From positions 1 to 64,000 of the forward strand of contig CAZTGZ010000004.1 in NCBI GenBank assembly GCA_964613385.1: DNA of 64,000 bases, given 5' to 3'. Made by a program: the position numbers and the translations under genes. The notes beneath the pieces were generated by a model that had not been told where the DNA came from, did no database searches, and saw nothing but the letters and a program-made list of their open reading frames with translations. This document shows, one piece after another, positions 24,676 through 33,567 of the stretch (position 1 is the stretch's first letter; each line of letters opens with the position of its first letter). The DNA comes from CAZTGZ01 sp964613385 (lineage in GTDB: Bacteria; Bacteroidota; Bacteroidia; NS11-12g; UBA9320).

Positions 24676-25164
24676 TTAATTCATTTGTGCAGCTTTCAAT
24701 TGCTCATTGATGAGCGCCTGTTGCTGGTCTTTATTGTCAAATTCCTTGCGCAGAATCTTTTCTGCAATCTCTATAGATAAAACTGCTACTTGATTTTTCA
24801 AATCCGTCATGGCAGCTTGCTTTTCTTTTTGAATTTCTGAACGGGCAGATGAAACCAGTCTTTCGCCCTCTTCTGTGGCTGACTTTCTCGCATCAGAAAT
24901 GATTTTCTCCTTCATTTCTCTTGCCTCCTTCAAAATTTTCTCCCTCTCTTGTCTGGCTTCTGCCAACATTTTTTCATTGTCGGCTTTGAGCAGGCTCATC
25001 TGCTTTTTCGCTTCTTCAGCAGATTCAAGCGACTTCTGAATAAAGTCATCTCTTTCCTTCAAAGAAGCTAAAATTGGCTTCCAGGCCATTTTTTTGAGCA
25101 AGAACAGAACCACCAAAAAAGCTATGGAGGTCCAAATTATGGTACCTAATCCGGCTGATAACAT
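24676..25164 (-). CDS. atpF: Fo ATP synthase subunit b
   Basis: 162 residues. An N-terminal membrane helix (TIIWTSIAFLVVLFLLKKM) is followed by a long charged coiled coil (LKERDDFIQKSLESAEEAKK) that forms the peripheral stalk and ends with LSIEIAEKILRKEFDNKDQQ, the delta-binding part. It follows atpE after a 66-base gap that contains a terminator hairpin. Confidence 0.96.
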   Translation of the reverse strand: MLSAGLGTIIWTSIAFLVVLFLLKKMAWKPILASLKERDDFIQKSLESAEEAKKQMSLLKADNEKMLAEARQEREKILKEAREMKEKIISDARKSATEEGERLVSSARSEIQKEKQAAMTDLKNQVAVLSIEIAEKILRKEFDNKDQQQALINEQLKAAQMN

Positions 25165-25186
25165 AGTATCTTTTTAAATTTTAAAT

Positions 25187-25221
25187 GAAAAAAGAGCCCT
25201 GACCCAATTCAGACCAGGGCT
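25187..25221 (-). terminator. Hairpin with T-run between atpE and atpF
   Basis: On the minus strand AGCCCTG (25221-25215) pairs with CAGGGCT (25201-25195) around a 13-base loop and is followed by CTTTTTTC. It has all the marks of an intrinsic terminator inside the operon. Partial read-through would give more atpB-atpE message than atpF-H-A-G. Confidence 0.75.
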
Positions 25222-25230
25222 TTATTTCTG

Positions 25231-25479
25231 TTAAAGAACAACAAGAAGGCAAACGATCACCGCGAAAAGCGCAACCCCTTCAACAAGGGCCGCTGCCACG
25301 ATCATGTTAGCTCTGATGTCTCCGGTAGCCTCTGGCTGACGAGCGATAGACTCAAGTGCAGATCCACCGATTCTACCGATGCCGATACCGGCACCTACAG
25401 CGGCTACTCCTGCTCCCAAACCTGCCAATCCGGCAGCTGATGCGGCTTCTAACAAAATTGTAAGTAATTCCATGTTCAT
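25231..25479 (-). CDS. atpE: Fo ATP synthase subunit c
   Basis: 82-residue hairpin of two membrane helices. The Gly/Ala-rich first helix (LAGLGAGVAAVGAGIGIG) and the second helix with the ion-binding carboxylate E67 (ALVEGVALFAVIV) are clear. Glu is followed by Gly and the sodium-type Gln/Ser set is not seen, so proton coupling is likely. A possible alternative start is ATG two codons downstream. A terminator hairpin follows its stop. Confidence 0.96.
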   Translation of the reverse strand: MNMELLTILLEAASAAGLAGLGAGVAAVGAGIGIGRIGGSALESIARQPEATGDIRANMIVAAALVEGVALFAVIVCLLVVL

Positions 25480-25518
25480 TAAATTTTGAGTTGTATGTGT
25501 TTTATAGGTGTTTGCTGA

Positions 25519-26694
25519 TTAATGATGTGCCTCTTCTACTGCTGAACCGAAATATATGGCAGATAACAGGGTAAATACATATGCCTGTAAAAATGCCACC
25601 AATAGTTCGATGAAGTTCATAAATATCATAAAGATTAATGAACCCGCACCAACTCCGTATCCGGCCACTGCGCTATTCTGTCCAAAAATCATGATCAATG
25701 CCACAAAAGACAATATAATTATGTGTCCTGCAGTAATGTTCGCGGTAAGACGTATCATTAATACCGCAGGCTTTATAAAGATTCCAAGTATTTCTATGGG
25801 CACCAATATAAATTTAATCGGTGTCGGAACTCCTGCTGGCCATAATATATGAGACCAATAGTGCCCGTTTCCATTGATGGTTGTCAGAACAAATACCACA
25901 ATAGCCAGAACCAGGGTAACACCCAATGTTCCCATGATGTTGAATCCACCTAAGAATGGAATCAGGCCCATGATATTGGCTATCCAGATAAAAAAGAATG
26001 TCGAAAGTAAAAATGGTAAAAACTTGTCAGCTTTGTGCTTTCCTATACTCGGAACAGCTATTTCATCACGTACGAATAATATTAATGGCTCAAATAAAGA
26101 TTGTAAACCTCTCGGACGAGCAGGCTCACCTTTCTTGTATCCCTTGGCCACCATTCTAAATACCCAAACACAAATGAGTCCGGCAATAAATAATCCCAAA
26201 ACACTTTTGGTTATAGAGAAGTCAAAAGGTGCAGCATTAATGATTGCGCCCTTTTCATCGAATTCTAACCCACCGGTTGCAGAAGCATAGTATATATGTT
26301 CATGCGACATTACATAATTACCGTGCTTGAAATAGGTGCCATGATGGGCATCCTGAACCGGGTTGTGGTAAAAATGCGATGAAGAAAATATTTCTAATCC
26401 ATCTTTGGTCCACAAAATAACCGGCAATGGAATACTTAAATGGGAAGGATGCTCGCTTTCTTCATTCCAGGTGGCAAAGTGAATTTCATGCGCATCCGCT
26501 ATATGGTGCATAATCATTTCACCAGCATTAAATCCCTTTTCAGTTTCGTGTTTTGTTTCCTCACCTGCTTCATTTACAGCAGGTTCAGAAGCATCACTTG
26601 CCTGATAAAAAAATAAAAAAGCGGAGAAAATGGCGATTTTAATGAAAAAATCCTTAAACCTAATATGCTTATTTTCAGCTACTTGTGGTGTCAA
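25519..26694 (-). CDS. atpB: Fo ATP synthase subunit a, with N-terminal extension
   Basis: 391 residues, longer than the roughly 270 of E. coli. The extra N-terminus has a hydrophobic segment (IAIFSAFLFFYQA) and a His-rich periplasmic-type domain (HHIADAHEIHFATWNEESEH), as in other Bacteroidota. The conserved core has AVLMIRLTANITAGH with the essential Arg, plus LLVAFLQAYVFTLLSAIYFG near the end. The start is a TTG overlapping the upstream gene by 20 bases; no nearby ATG is available. Confidence 0.94.
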   Translation of the reverse strand: MTPQVAENKHIRFKDFFIKIAIFSAFLFFYQASDASEPAVNEAGEETKHETEKGFNAGEMIMHHIADAHEIHFATWNEESEHPSHLSIPLPVILWTKDGLEIFSSSHFYHNPVQDAHHGTYFKHGNYVMSHEHIYYASATGGLEFDEKGAIINAAPFDFSITKSVLGLFIAGLICVWVFRMVAKGYKKGEPARPRGLQSLFEPLILFVRDEIAVPSIGKHKADKFLPFLLSTFFFIWIANIMGLIPFLGGFNIMGTLGVTLVLAIVVFVLTTINGNGHYWSHILWPAGVPTPIKFILVPIEILGIFIKPAVLMIRLTANITAGHIIILSFVALIMIFGQNSAVAGYGVGAGSLIFMIFMNFIELLVAFLQAYVFTLLSAIYFGSAVEEAHH

Positions 26695-27076
26695 AGCCCC
26701 TTGATTTTTCGAGGCGCAATTTACGCACTAAATGTACAATTTCAAATATTGTGAATAATAAATACATGAAGAGAAAGGTGAGTATGAATGATAGGTTCTT
26801 TTCTTTGTTGATTATCAGATAGATAACGAGAAAAAAAATAGAAAAAAGAAAGCGAATTAACATCCCACCAAAAAGAGCAGTGGAAAAAGTGCTTTGCTTG
26901 GCATTGAGTGATCGATCAACCAGCTTATAAAGCACCAACGTTAAGAGAAAAAAGAAGATCAATCCTATCCATACCCAATTGCCTGGATTATAATCCGGAA
27001 CCCAACTCAATAGAGCTGCAATAACAGCAGCGCAGCATGCAGTGAGTAAAAATAATCGAAAAATGATCAACTTCAT
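26675..27076 (-). CDS. AtpI-like small membrane protein of the atp operon
   Basis: 133 residues with four hydrophobic stretches (IIFRLFLLTACCAAVIAALL, NWVWIGLIFFFLLTLVLYKL, GGMLIRFLFSIFFLVIYLII, FILTFLFMYLLFTIFEIVHL) and a basic tail. The position between AtpZ and subunit a, and the size, resemble AtpI proteins that help c-ring assembly, but sequence identity is not evident to me. It overlaps atpB by 20 bases and AtpZ by four (ATGA). Confidence 0.6.
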   Translation of the reverse strand: MKLIIFRLFLLTACCAAVIAALLSWVPDYNPGNWVWIGLIFFFLLTLVLYKLVDRSLNAKQSTFSTALFGGMLIRFLFSIFFLVIYLIINKEKNLSFILTFLFMYLLFTIFEIVHLVRKLRLEKSRGFDTTSS

Positions 27077-27300
27077 TTACTTAAATCTTTTATCAGTTTG
27101 AACAACAGCCCAAATACGCCCAGCAAAGATAAGGATAGCGTAAACCACGGATGCTTTTGTCCGGATTTCTGATCCAATAAATGGCCAACATAAGCCAGAA
27201 TTGTCAAAGTTGCTGCGAATTGAACGGCTAATCCGGAATATTTCAAATAATCTCCGGTATGGTTAGATTTGGCTGGCTTCCTGTGGGATTTTTTCAACAA
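27073..27300 (-). CDS. AtpZ/AtpI family protein
   Basis: 75 residues with two membrane helices: YLKYSGLAVQFAATLTILAY and FTLSLSLLGVFGLLFKLIKD, separated by VGHLLDQKSGQKHPW. The GLAVQFAAT...G..LD pattern is characteristic of AtpZ, which pairs with AtpI near Fo genes. The start is TTG and lies inside the end of the bactofilin gene, a 38-base overlap. Confidence 0.85.
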   Translation of the reverse strand: MLKKSHRKPAKSNHTGDYLKYSGLAVQFAATLTILAYVGHLLDQKSGQKHPWFTLSLSLLGVFGLLFKLIKDLSK

Positions 27301-27682
27301 TGCTATCGCTGATTTTTGTAGAGTTTTTACCCATTACACATTTACCGTTGAACTCTCCACCTGACTCAATGATGAGTTTACTGGTTTCAATATCGCCATG
27401 TATCCTGGCCGTCGACTTTAAAAACAAAGTGTCGGATATTTTTACGTTTCCTCTGACTTCACCGCTGATATCTGCATTGCGCGCATGGATATCACCTTTA
27501 ACCTTACCGGTATTTCCCAATACGAACTTGCTGGATGTGTGCACACTTCCTTCAATGCTGCCGTCAACACGAAGGTCGCCGGAGCTGTTCATATTGCCTG
27601 AAATTGAAGTGCCTTCACCAATTACATTGAATGCACTGATAGAAGCCTGTGGGTTTTCAGTTTTCTTTTTATTGTTTAACAT
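27263..27682 (-). CDS. Bactofilin (polymer-forming cytoskeletal protein)
   Basis: 139 residues. A single beta-helix domain (about 20-125) of short repeated strands: NVIGEGTSISGNMNSSGDLR, VDGSIEGSVHTSSKFVLGNT, GDIHARNADISGEVRGNVKI, ending GEFNGKCVMG. Bactofilins polymerise without nucleotides beneath the membrane and often recruit cell-wall hydrolases; the M23 peptidase gene lies directly upstream, two bases away, which is a recurring pair. It overlaps AtpZ by 38 bases. Confidence 0.94.
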   Translation of the reverse strand: MLNNKKKTENPQASISAFNVIGEGTSISGNMNSSGDLRVDGSIEGSVHTSSKFVLGNTGKVKGDIHARNADISGEVRGNVKISDTLFLKSTARIHGDIETSKLIIESGGEFNGKCVMGKNSTKISDSIVEKIPQEASQI

Positions 27683-27684
27683 GC

Positions 27685-28545
27685 CTAAAATTTTAAATAG
27701 TAACGGGGATCTACAGGAGAACCATTATACCATAACTCGAAATGTAAATGTGGCCCGCTCGTCAGCTCACCTGAATTTCCTACCAATGCTATTACTTCGC
27801 CGGCGTGCACAAAAGCTCCTGTTTTTTTCAATAATACTGAATTATGTTTATAAACAGAAATTAAATCGCTGTTATGCTGTAAAACGATGATGTGTCCGGT
27901 CTCAGGGGTCCAGGTACTGATGACAACGGTTCCGTCCAATGTGGCTTTGACCGGAGCATTTTTGGGTGCCACGATGTCCACCGCCCTGTGATCGTTTCTA
28001 TGATTAAATGTGTCGACGATATAGCCTCGGATCGGAGTGAAAAATGCAAGGTTCTTTAGGGTATTGCCACTAATTTTGTCTGCTCCTGCCAATCCCTCAT
28101 CTGCAAATTCCTCTTCCATCATTTTTCTGAATTTCTTCTCACTATCACTGATCGTTTCTAAATCAACCGGACCGGTTTCGGGTATCGAGTCTTTGAGTTC
28201 ATTGCTTTCGGGAACCTCACCCTGTAAAATACTGATTAAGTTTTTGCGCTCACGTGTCAATGCCCCTGAAACGGATTCCAGGGAATCTATTTTTACCTGT
28301 AACTCCATCCGATCCAGGAAATCTGTACTTCCCGCTGTTCCCGGAACAAATTCTTTCAAGGGAGTGTAAAATATTAACGACAATATCAAAATAGTGAACA
28401 AAACAAATGCTCCGCTTACAAGTAAAATCAAATTTAAAGGTGAAAGCACCACCGATACTTTTTCCTCCAAATTGTCGTCGTTCCGCACAATTAGCCGGTA
28501 GTTTTCCCTGATTTTGTACTTAAAGAAATCTCTGATTCTGGTCAA
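27685..28545 (-). CDS. M23 family metallopeptidase (LytM-type) with membrane anchor
   Basis: 286 residues. N-terminal cytoplasmic helix to about 40, a membrane helix (LILLVSGAFVLFTILILSLI) near 39-60, a coiled segment to about 120, and an M23 domain from about 185: metal ligands in HRAVDIVAP and HLHFELW. It should cleave peptidoglycan cross-bridges in the periplasm. First gene of the minus-strand run with bactofilin and atp genes; start codon TTG. The window between it and the divergent T9SS gene is 82 bases. Confidence 0.92.
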   Translation of the reverse strand: MTRIRDFFKYKIRENYRLIVRNDDNLEEKVSVVLSPLNLILLVSGAFVLFTILILSLIFYTPLKEFVPGTAGSTDFLDRMELQVKIDSLESVSGALTRERKNLISILQGEVPESNELKDSIPETGPVDLETISDSEKKFRKMMEEEFADEGLAGADKISGNTLKNLAFFTPIRGYIVDTFNHRNDHRAVDIVAPKNAPVKATLDGTVVISTWTPETGHIIVLQHNSDLISVYKHNSVLLKKTGAFVHAGEVIALVGNSGELTSGPHLHFELWYNGSPVDPRYYLKF

Positions 28546-28583
28546 GCTAAATCTCTTTTCAATAAATTATCGGTTCAAAAAAA

Positions 28584-28591
28584 TAATTTTG
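28584..28591 (+). promoter_or_regulatory. -7 promoter box for the SprE-like gene
   Basis: TAATTTTG followed by C matches TAnnTTTG, 36 bases before the TTG start codon. No TTTG is found about 20 bases upstream, so only half of the promoter is visible. Confidence 0.4.
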
Positions 28592-28627
28592 CGGTTTCAA
28601 AGTTAGTATAGAAAGGATTAATCCGGA

Positions 28628-31240
28628 TTGAAATCTACATTCATTAAGTTTTTATGGGTAGCCCTATTGCTGCCTCTGTGTATTGTTGCCCAAGCTCAAG
28701 GCCGTGATGAAGGGAAACTCAAACGCGCATGGAACAATATGTTGGCTAGGTTTAACACGTATTATAACGCCGAACAGATCCTTGACGATGCCATTTTTCA
28801 ATTAGAGGAAGCGCATAAAGATGACTTTACCAAGGTCATTCCGGTTTTTCCCGAAGGAGACGAAAGCAATTCGAAAGCCATAGTAGCTTCTATGGATGGC
28901 ATTATGGCCAAAACTTCTAAACTGATACAGGGGCGACCTAATAGCAAGTGGGTTGATGATGCATTTTTGTTAATCGCAAAGTCTCATTTTTACCGCTATG
29001 ATATGTATGCGGCACTGGAAGCGTTCCAATATGTTTATACGCAATACAATAACAGGGAAATTAAATATGACGCCCAGGTTTGGATTTTCAGAACTTTTAT
29101 CCGCCAGGGAAAATTATATGATGCAGAATCCATCCTGAACCTGATTCAACAAGAGAAGAATTTTCCAAAACGTTTGAACCGCATGCTTTACAAAAGCGCG
29201 GCTGAAATGTATATCATGGAGAAAAAATATAAGCAGGCGCTTGAAATGATGGTGAAAGCGGAACCATTGCTCAGAACAAGAACGGAAAAATATCGCAGTA
29301 ATTTTATTTTGGGCCAATTGTACCAGCGGGAAGGAGAATATAAAAAATCGTATCAGTATTTTGAAAGAACCGTGAAGATGTTTCCCCCATATGATTATGC
29401 TTTTCAAGCAAATTTGGGGATGAGCAGAATGCTATCTCAATTAGGTGAAGGCGCGGGTAAAAACACGAGAAAGTATTTGAAGCGGATGCTCAAGGACGAC
29501 AAAAATATCGACAATTATGACGAGATTTATTTCGAACTGGGTAACCTGGAACTCAATGAAGGCAAAACCAATGAAGCCATCGAATACTATAAGCAGTCGG
29601 CCTGGGTGTCACAAAAAAATAAAATCCAAAAAGCAAATTCATATTTGGCATTAGCCAATATTTATTTCACTGCCAGAAATTATTCTCTCGCGCAGGCTTA
29701 TTTCGATTCAACCGCTTCTTTTATTACAAAAGAACATCCTCAGTATGAGCAGATCATCGCTCGTCAGAATGTGTTGAGCGATTTGATCAATAGCCTCGTT
29801 GTCATCGAAAACCAGGATAGTCTGCTCAGATTATCTGCAATGAGTAAAGAAGATTTAGACGAATTCATACAAAGACTGGTAGCTCAGGAAAAGCAGGCCA
29901 AAGAGAAAAAGGAAAAGGAAAAAATCCAGGAACCAACATCCAACAACGTCAATCCCTTTAATCAACCAAATCCGGGCACTCCTGTGACACCTTCGGGCTC
30001 ACAGGGAGATTGGTATTTCTATAATCAGGCTGCCATTTCCAGGGGCTTCACAGAGTTTACCCGGCGATATGGAAATCGTAAACATACAGATTACTGGCGT
30101 ATTGCTGCTAAAGCTAAGGAGTATGAAAATCAGATTATTAACGAGACTCCTGATAAAAAAGAAGACGAGAAAGTAGAAGAAATCAGCTATAACTCTGAAC
30201 AAGACAAGGATCAACAGGAGAAAATTCAATCTGTATCTCAGGATTTACAGAAATATTATGTTCAGATTCCTTTTTCTGATAAAGCTAAAATTATTAGCCA
30301 TATCAAAAGAGAAAAAGCCTTATTTAATGCCGGAAAAGTATATCATGAGAACTTGAAGGAATTCAATATGGCCATTCCATTTTATGAAGAGTTAATTAAA
30401 AGTTATCCGAAAAGCGATTTGGGTGCCGAGGCCATTTTCAATTTGATAAAGTGTTATGAAGGTCTCAACAACCCGGAAAGAGTTACTTATTATAGTAAAT
30501 TATTAGATGAAAAATATCCGAATTCACCTTTCAATAAGGTTGTAAACCATAAAGATGTAAAGGAGCAAACCGGCGAGGACAAAAGAATTACGGAATCTTA
30601 CAATAAAATGTATGCAGCATATATTGTCGGGGATTTTCAAAACGCTAAAAAGATTAAATTGGAAACGGATCGCGAATTTTCCGGAAACTCCCTTCAGGCT
30701 AAATTCGATTTCCTGTATGCCCTTTGTGTAGCCAGAACCGACTCATTACCCGTTTTTCTCGATCTGTTGAGAATCATTAAAGAAAGCTATCAGGGAACTG
30801 CTGTCGCTGCTTCTGCTGCAGATATGATTCAGTTTTATGAAAACCGCAATAAACCTAAAGAAGAAGCTAAATTGGGTGGTTATGTTTATGAACCTTCCAC
30901 ACCGCATTATTATATATTGACTTACCAGGGTGGTAATGCTGAACAAATAAAAAAGGCTTTTAGTGAATTTAACAATAAAGGATACAGCAAACAAGGGCTT
31001 CAAATCGTAAGTAGTCTGTTGGGAAATATGGAAATGCTCGTGGTAAAATCATTTTCTTCAAAACAGGAAGCTGAAAAGTATTTCGTTCAATTCATTAGCA
31101 ATAGCACATTTTTTGAAAATTTGAACCTGAAGAAGTACGATAATCTGTATATTTCCGAGCAGAATTTTAAAACACTCCTCAATGAGAATAAAGCCGATAA
31201 TTATTTCGACTTTTTCACCAGGTATTACATCGAAAATTAG
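28628..31240 (+). CDS. SprE/PorW-like type IX secretion protein with tetratricopeptide repeats
   Basis: 870 residues from a TTG start, chosen because it opens a Sec signal peptide (STFIKFLWVALLLPLCIVAQ, then AQ). Repeated TPR-like helix pairs run from about 90 to 400 (WVDDAFLLIAKSHFYRYDMY, ILGQLYQREGEYKKSYQYFE, YFELGNLELNEGKTNEAIEY); a charged Lys/Glu/Gln linker follows (about 415-450), then a second helical region (about 570-720) and a C-terminal SPOR-like or ferredoxin-like part. This layout fits SprE/PorW, needed for T9SS and gliding. The classical lipobox cysteine is not seen, which is unusual for the family. It lies nine bases from PBP1A. Confidence 0.78.
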   Translation: MKSTFIKFLWVALLLPLCIVAQAQGRDEGKLKRAWNNMLARFNTYYNAEQILDDAIFQLEEAHKDDFTKVIPVFPEGDESNSKAIVASMDGIMAKTSKLIQGRPNSKWVDDAFLLIAKSHFYRYDMYAALEAFQYVYTQYNNREIKYDAQVWIFRTFIRQGKLYDAESILNLIQQEKNFPKRLNRMLYKSAAEMYIMEKKYKQALEMMVKAEPLLRTRTEKYRSNFILGQLYQREGEYKKSYQYFERTVKMFPPYDYAFQANLGMSRMLSQLGEGAGKNTRKYLKRMLKDDKNIDNYDEIYFELGNLELNEGKTNEAIEYYKQSAWVSQKNKIQKANSYLALANIYFTARNYSLAQAYFDSTASFITKEHPQYEQIIARQNVLSDLINSLVVIENQDSLLRLSAMSKEDLDEFIQRLVAQEKQAKEKKEKEKIQEPTSNNVNPFNQPNPGTPVTPSGSQGDWYFYNQAAISRGFTEFTRRYGNRKHTDYWRIAAKAKEYENQIINETPDKKEDEKVEEISYNSEQDKDQQEKIQSVSQDLQKYYVQIPFSDKAKIISHIKREKALFNAGKVYHENLKEFNMAIPFYEELIKSYPKSDLGAEAIFNLIKCYEGLNNPERVTYYSKLLDEKYPNSPFNKVVNHKDVKEQTGEDKRITESYNKMYAAYIVGDFQNAKKIKLETDREFSGNSLQAKFDFLYALCVARTDSLPVFLDLLRIIKESYQGTAVAASAADMIQFYENRNKPKEEAKLGGYVYEPSTPHYYILTYQGGNAEQIKKAFSEFNNKGYSKQGLQIVSSLLGNMEMLVVKSFSSKQEAEKYFVQFISNSTFFENLNLKKYDNLYISEQNFKTLLNENKADNYFDFFTRYYIEN

Positions 31241-31248
31241 CGTCCATT

Positions 31249-33477
31249 ATGGCATCGTCAGGAAATTCTTTGCTCATTAAACGCGCCTGGCAATTATTCG
31301 GAATTGGCGTTTTTTGTGCCTTTTTATTGGTGTTTATGACGGCCATGGGCTGGCTGGGAAAATTGCCGGATATCGATGAATTGGAAAATCCTTCCATCAA
31401 ACTCGCTTCTGAAATTTATGCCTCAGATGGTTCTATTTTAGGAAAAATATATGCCCAGGAGGATCGTACCAATATTACCAATCGCGATCTGCCGGAGCAT
31501 ATGGTACATGCACTTGTGGCTACTGAAGATGCCAGATTCTATCGCCACTCCGGCATTGACATCAAGAGCTTGTTCAGGGCAGTGCTGTTTTTAGGAAAAA
31601 GAGGGGGAGGATCAACCATTACCCAACAGCTCGCAAAAAATATGTTTCATCCTGAAAGGAGGAATTTCGTTTTGCGAATTTTACAAAAATTGAAAGAGTG
31701 GATCATCGCCGTAGAGTTGGAAAAAAGATACACGAAAAATGAAATATTATTGATGTATTTCAATACAGTTCCTTGGGAAAATTCATACGGTGTTAAATCA
31801 GCTGCCAAAAAATTCTTTAACAAAGATACCCGAAGCCTCAATATAGAAGAAGGGGCATTATTGGTGGGATTGCTTAAGGCAAGTGGGTATTATCACCCCA
31901 TTAACCATCCCGACCGTGCCTTGAAACGCAGAAATACCGTCCTCAATCAGATGGAAAAATACGGGTTTCTCACTAAAGAAAATTGCGATTCATTGAAAGC
32001 CATTCCTGTAACTCTTGATTATCAGATTCAATCTCATAACAGGGGCATGGCCACTTATTTCAGAGAACAAGTGCGCGCATTTATGGATCAATGGTGTCGA
32101 AAACGCGGATTCAATATTTACAACGATGGGTTGAAGATTTATACCACCATCGATGTGCGTCTTCAGAAATATGCCGAGGAAGCTGTGAATGAGCATATGT
32201 CGGTTTTGCAAAAACAATTTTTTGATGAAACCAAACGGTTAAAGTCAGAACCCTGGAGGAGTGAAGTAGCCGGAGAACATTGGAAAACGGATAAAAATTA
32301 TATCGCTAAACACATCAAGAGAACTGAGAGATACAAGCGCTTAACCGAACAATTCCCCAATAGCGAAGATTCTGTAATGAAATACATGAATCAAAAGGTT
32401 AAAATGACTTTGTTTAGCTGGAATGGAGATAGAGATACCATGTTGTCACCCATTGATTCGCTCAAATATTGCAAGCAAATTTTGCATACGGGTTTCATGA
32501 GCATGGATCCCTTATCGGGAGAAATTAAAGCTTGGGTAGGTGGTGTGAATATGCGCCACTTTCAATACGATCACGTGAACAAAACAGCCACACGCCAGGT
32601 TGGATCAACATTCAAGCCAATTGTTTACGCAAGAGCATTGGACGATGAAAAAATCGAACCTTGCGAAATGGTTCCAACGGGTCCGGTTACCCTGGAACTG
32701 GAAGATGGCAACACCTGGACGCCTGCAAACAGCGGCAAGGTTTCAGCACCGGAAGTTAATCTTTATACAGGACTTAAAATGTCGTACAATACCGTTACAG
32801 CGAGGGTAATGCAACGAATGGGACCCAGATCTCCGTTTGCTGTTAAAGAAATTTCTGACAGATTGGGCATTGATACAAGAAAATTTATGCCTTATCCTTC
32901 AATTTGTCTTGGAACCATGGATGTATCTGTCTTCGAAATGGTTGGAGCTTATAGTGCCTTTGCCAATCAGGGTGAATGGATAGAGCCAATTTTTATCACC
33001 AGAATCGAGGATAAGCACGGTAATTTATTAGAAGAATTTGTGCCTCGTCACCAGGAAGCCATGCGTCCCCAAACAGCTTATATCATGTTGCGCATGCTGG
33101 AAAAAGTAGTGGAAAGCGGGACAGGTGCCAGATTAAGAGGCAGATATGGAATCACGGCGCCCATCGCCGGAAAAACGGGAACTACTCAAAACAACTCGGA
33201 TGGTTGGTTTATCTCGATTATGCCTGACCTGGTAAGTGGTTGCTGGGTAGGAGCAGAAGACCGACAAGTCCGATTCAGAAGCACCAATTTGGGGCAGGGA
33301 GCCAATATGGCTTTGCCTATCACAGGGTTGTTTCTCAAAAAGGTACAATCTGATGCCAAAATCAAGCTGAACAGAGATCCATTTTTAAAACCGGAGCAGG
33401 AATTAACCATCGAAGTTGATTGTGGCACCCCCGATACGGATGGAGACGATGGTTATATCGAGGGAATTGATTATTAG
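31249..33477 (+). CDS. Bifunctional penicillin-binding protein 1A
   Basis: 742 residues. An N-terminal membrane helix (about 15-35), then a GT51 glycosyltransferase domain with catalytic Glu93 (ATEDARFYRHSGID) and the GGSTITQQLAKNMF block, then a transpeptidase domain with SxxK (GSTFKPI, near 452), SxN (MSYNTVTA, near 511) and KTGTT (near 641). It polymerises and cross-links peptidoglycan on the outer face of the inner membrane. It directly follows the SprE-like gene, a pairing common in this phylum. Complete and intact. Confidence 0.95.
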   Translation: MASSGNSLLIKRAWQLFGIGVFCAFLLVFMTAMGWLGKLPDIDELENPSIKLASEIYASDGSILGKIYAQEDRTNITNRDLPEHMVHALVATEDARFYRHSGIDIKSLFRAVLFLGKRGGGSTITQQLAKNMFHPERRNFVLRILQKLKEWIIAVELEKRYTKNEILLMYFNTVPWENSYGVKSAAKKFFNKDTRSLNIEEGALLVGLLKASGYYHPINHPDRALKRRNTVLNQMEKYGFLTKENCDSLKAIPVTLDYQIQSHNRGMATYFREQVRAFMDQWCRKRGFNIYNDGLKIYTTIDVRLQKYAEEAVNEHMSVLQKQFFDETKRLKSEPWRSEVAGEHWKTDKNYIAKHIKRTERYKRLTEQFPNSEDSVMKYMNQKVKMTLFSWNGDRDTMLSPIDSLKYCKQILHTGFMSMDPLSGEIKAWVGGVNMRHFQYDHVNKTATRQVGSTFKPIVYARALDDEKIEPCEMVPTGPVTLELEDGNTWTPANSGKVSAPEVNLYTGLKMSYNTVTARVMQRMGPRSPFAVKEISDRLGIDTRKFMPYPSICLGTMDVSVFEMVGAYSAFANQGEWIEPIFITRIEDKHGNLLEEFVPRHQEAMRPQTAYIMLRMLEKVVESGTGARLRGRYGITAPIAGKTGTTQNNSDGWFISIMPDLVSGCWVGAEDRQVRFRSTNLGQGANMALPITGLFLKKVQSDAKIKLNRDPFLKPEQELTIEVDCGTPDTDGDDGYIEGIDY

Positions 33478-33543
33478 GGAGGTGAGAATTTTAATTATTC
33501 GATTCTTAATGAATAATTGAATTTTCGTTGACGCTAAAATTAA

Positions 33544-33551
33544 TATTTTTG
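33544..33551 (+). promoter_or_regulatory. -7 promoter box for the giant T9SS gene
   Basis: TATTTTTG followed by C fits TAnnTTTG and ends 16 bases before the ATG. A TTG lies upstream only at poor spacings, so the -33 element is uncertain. Confidence 0.4.
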
Positions 33552-33567
33552 CTTACTCCTCTCATTT

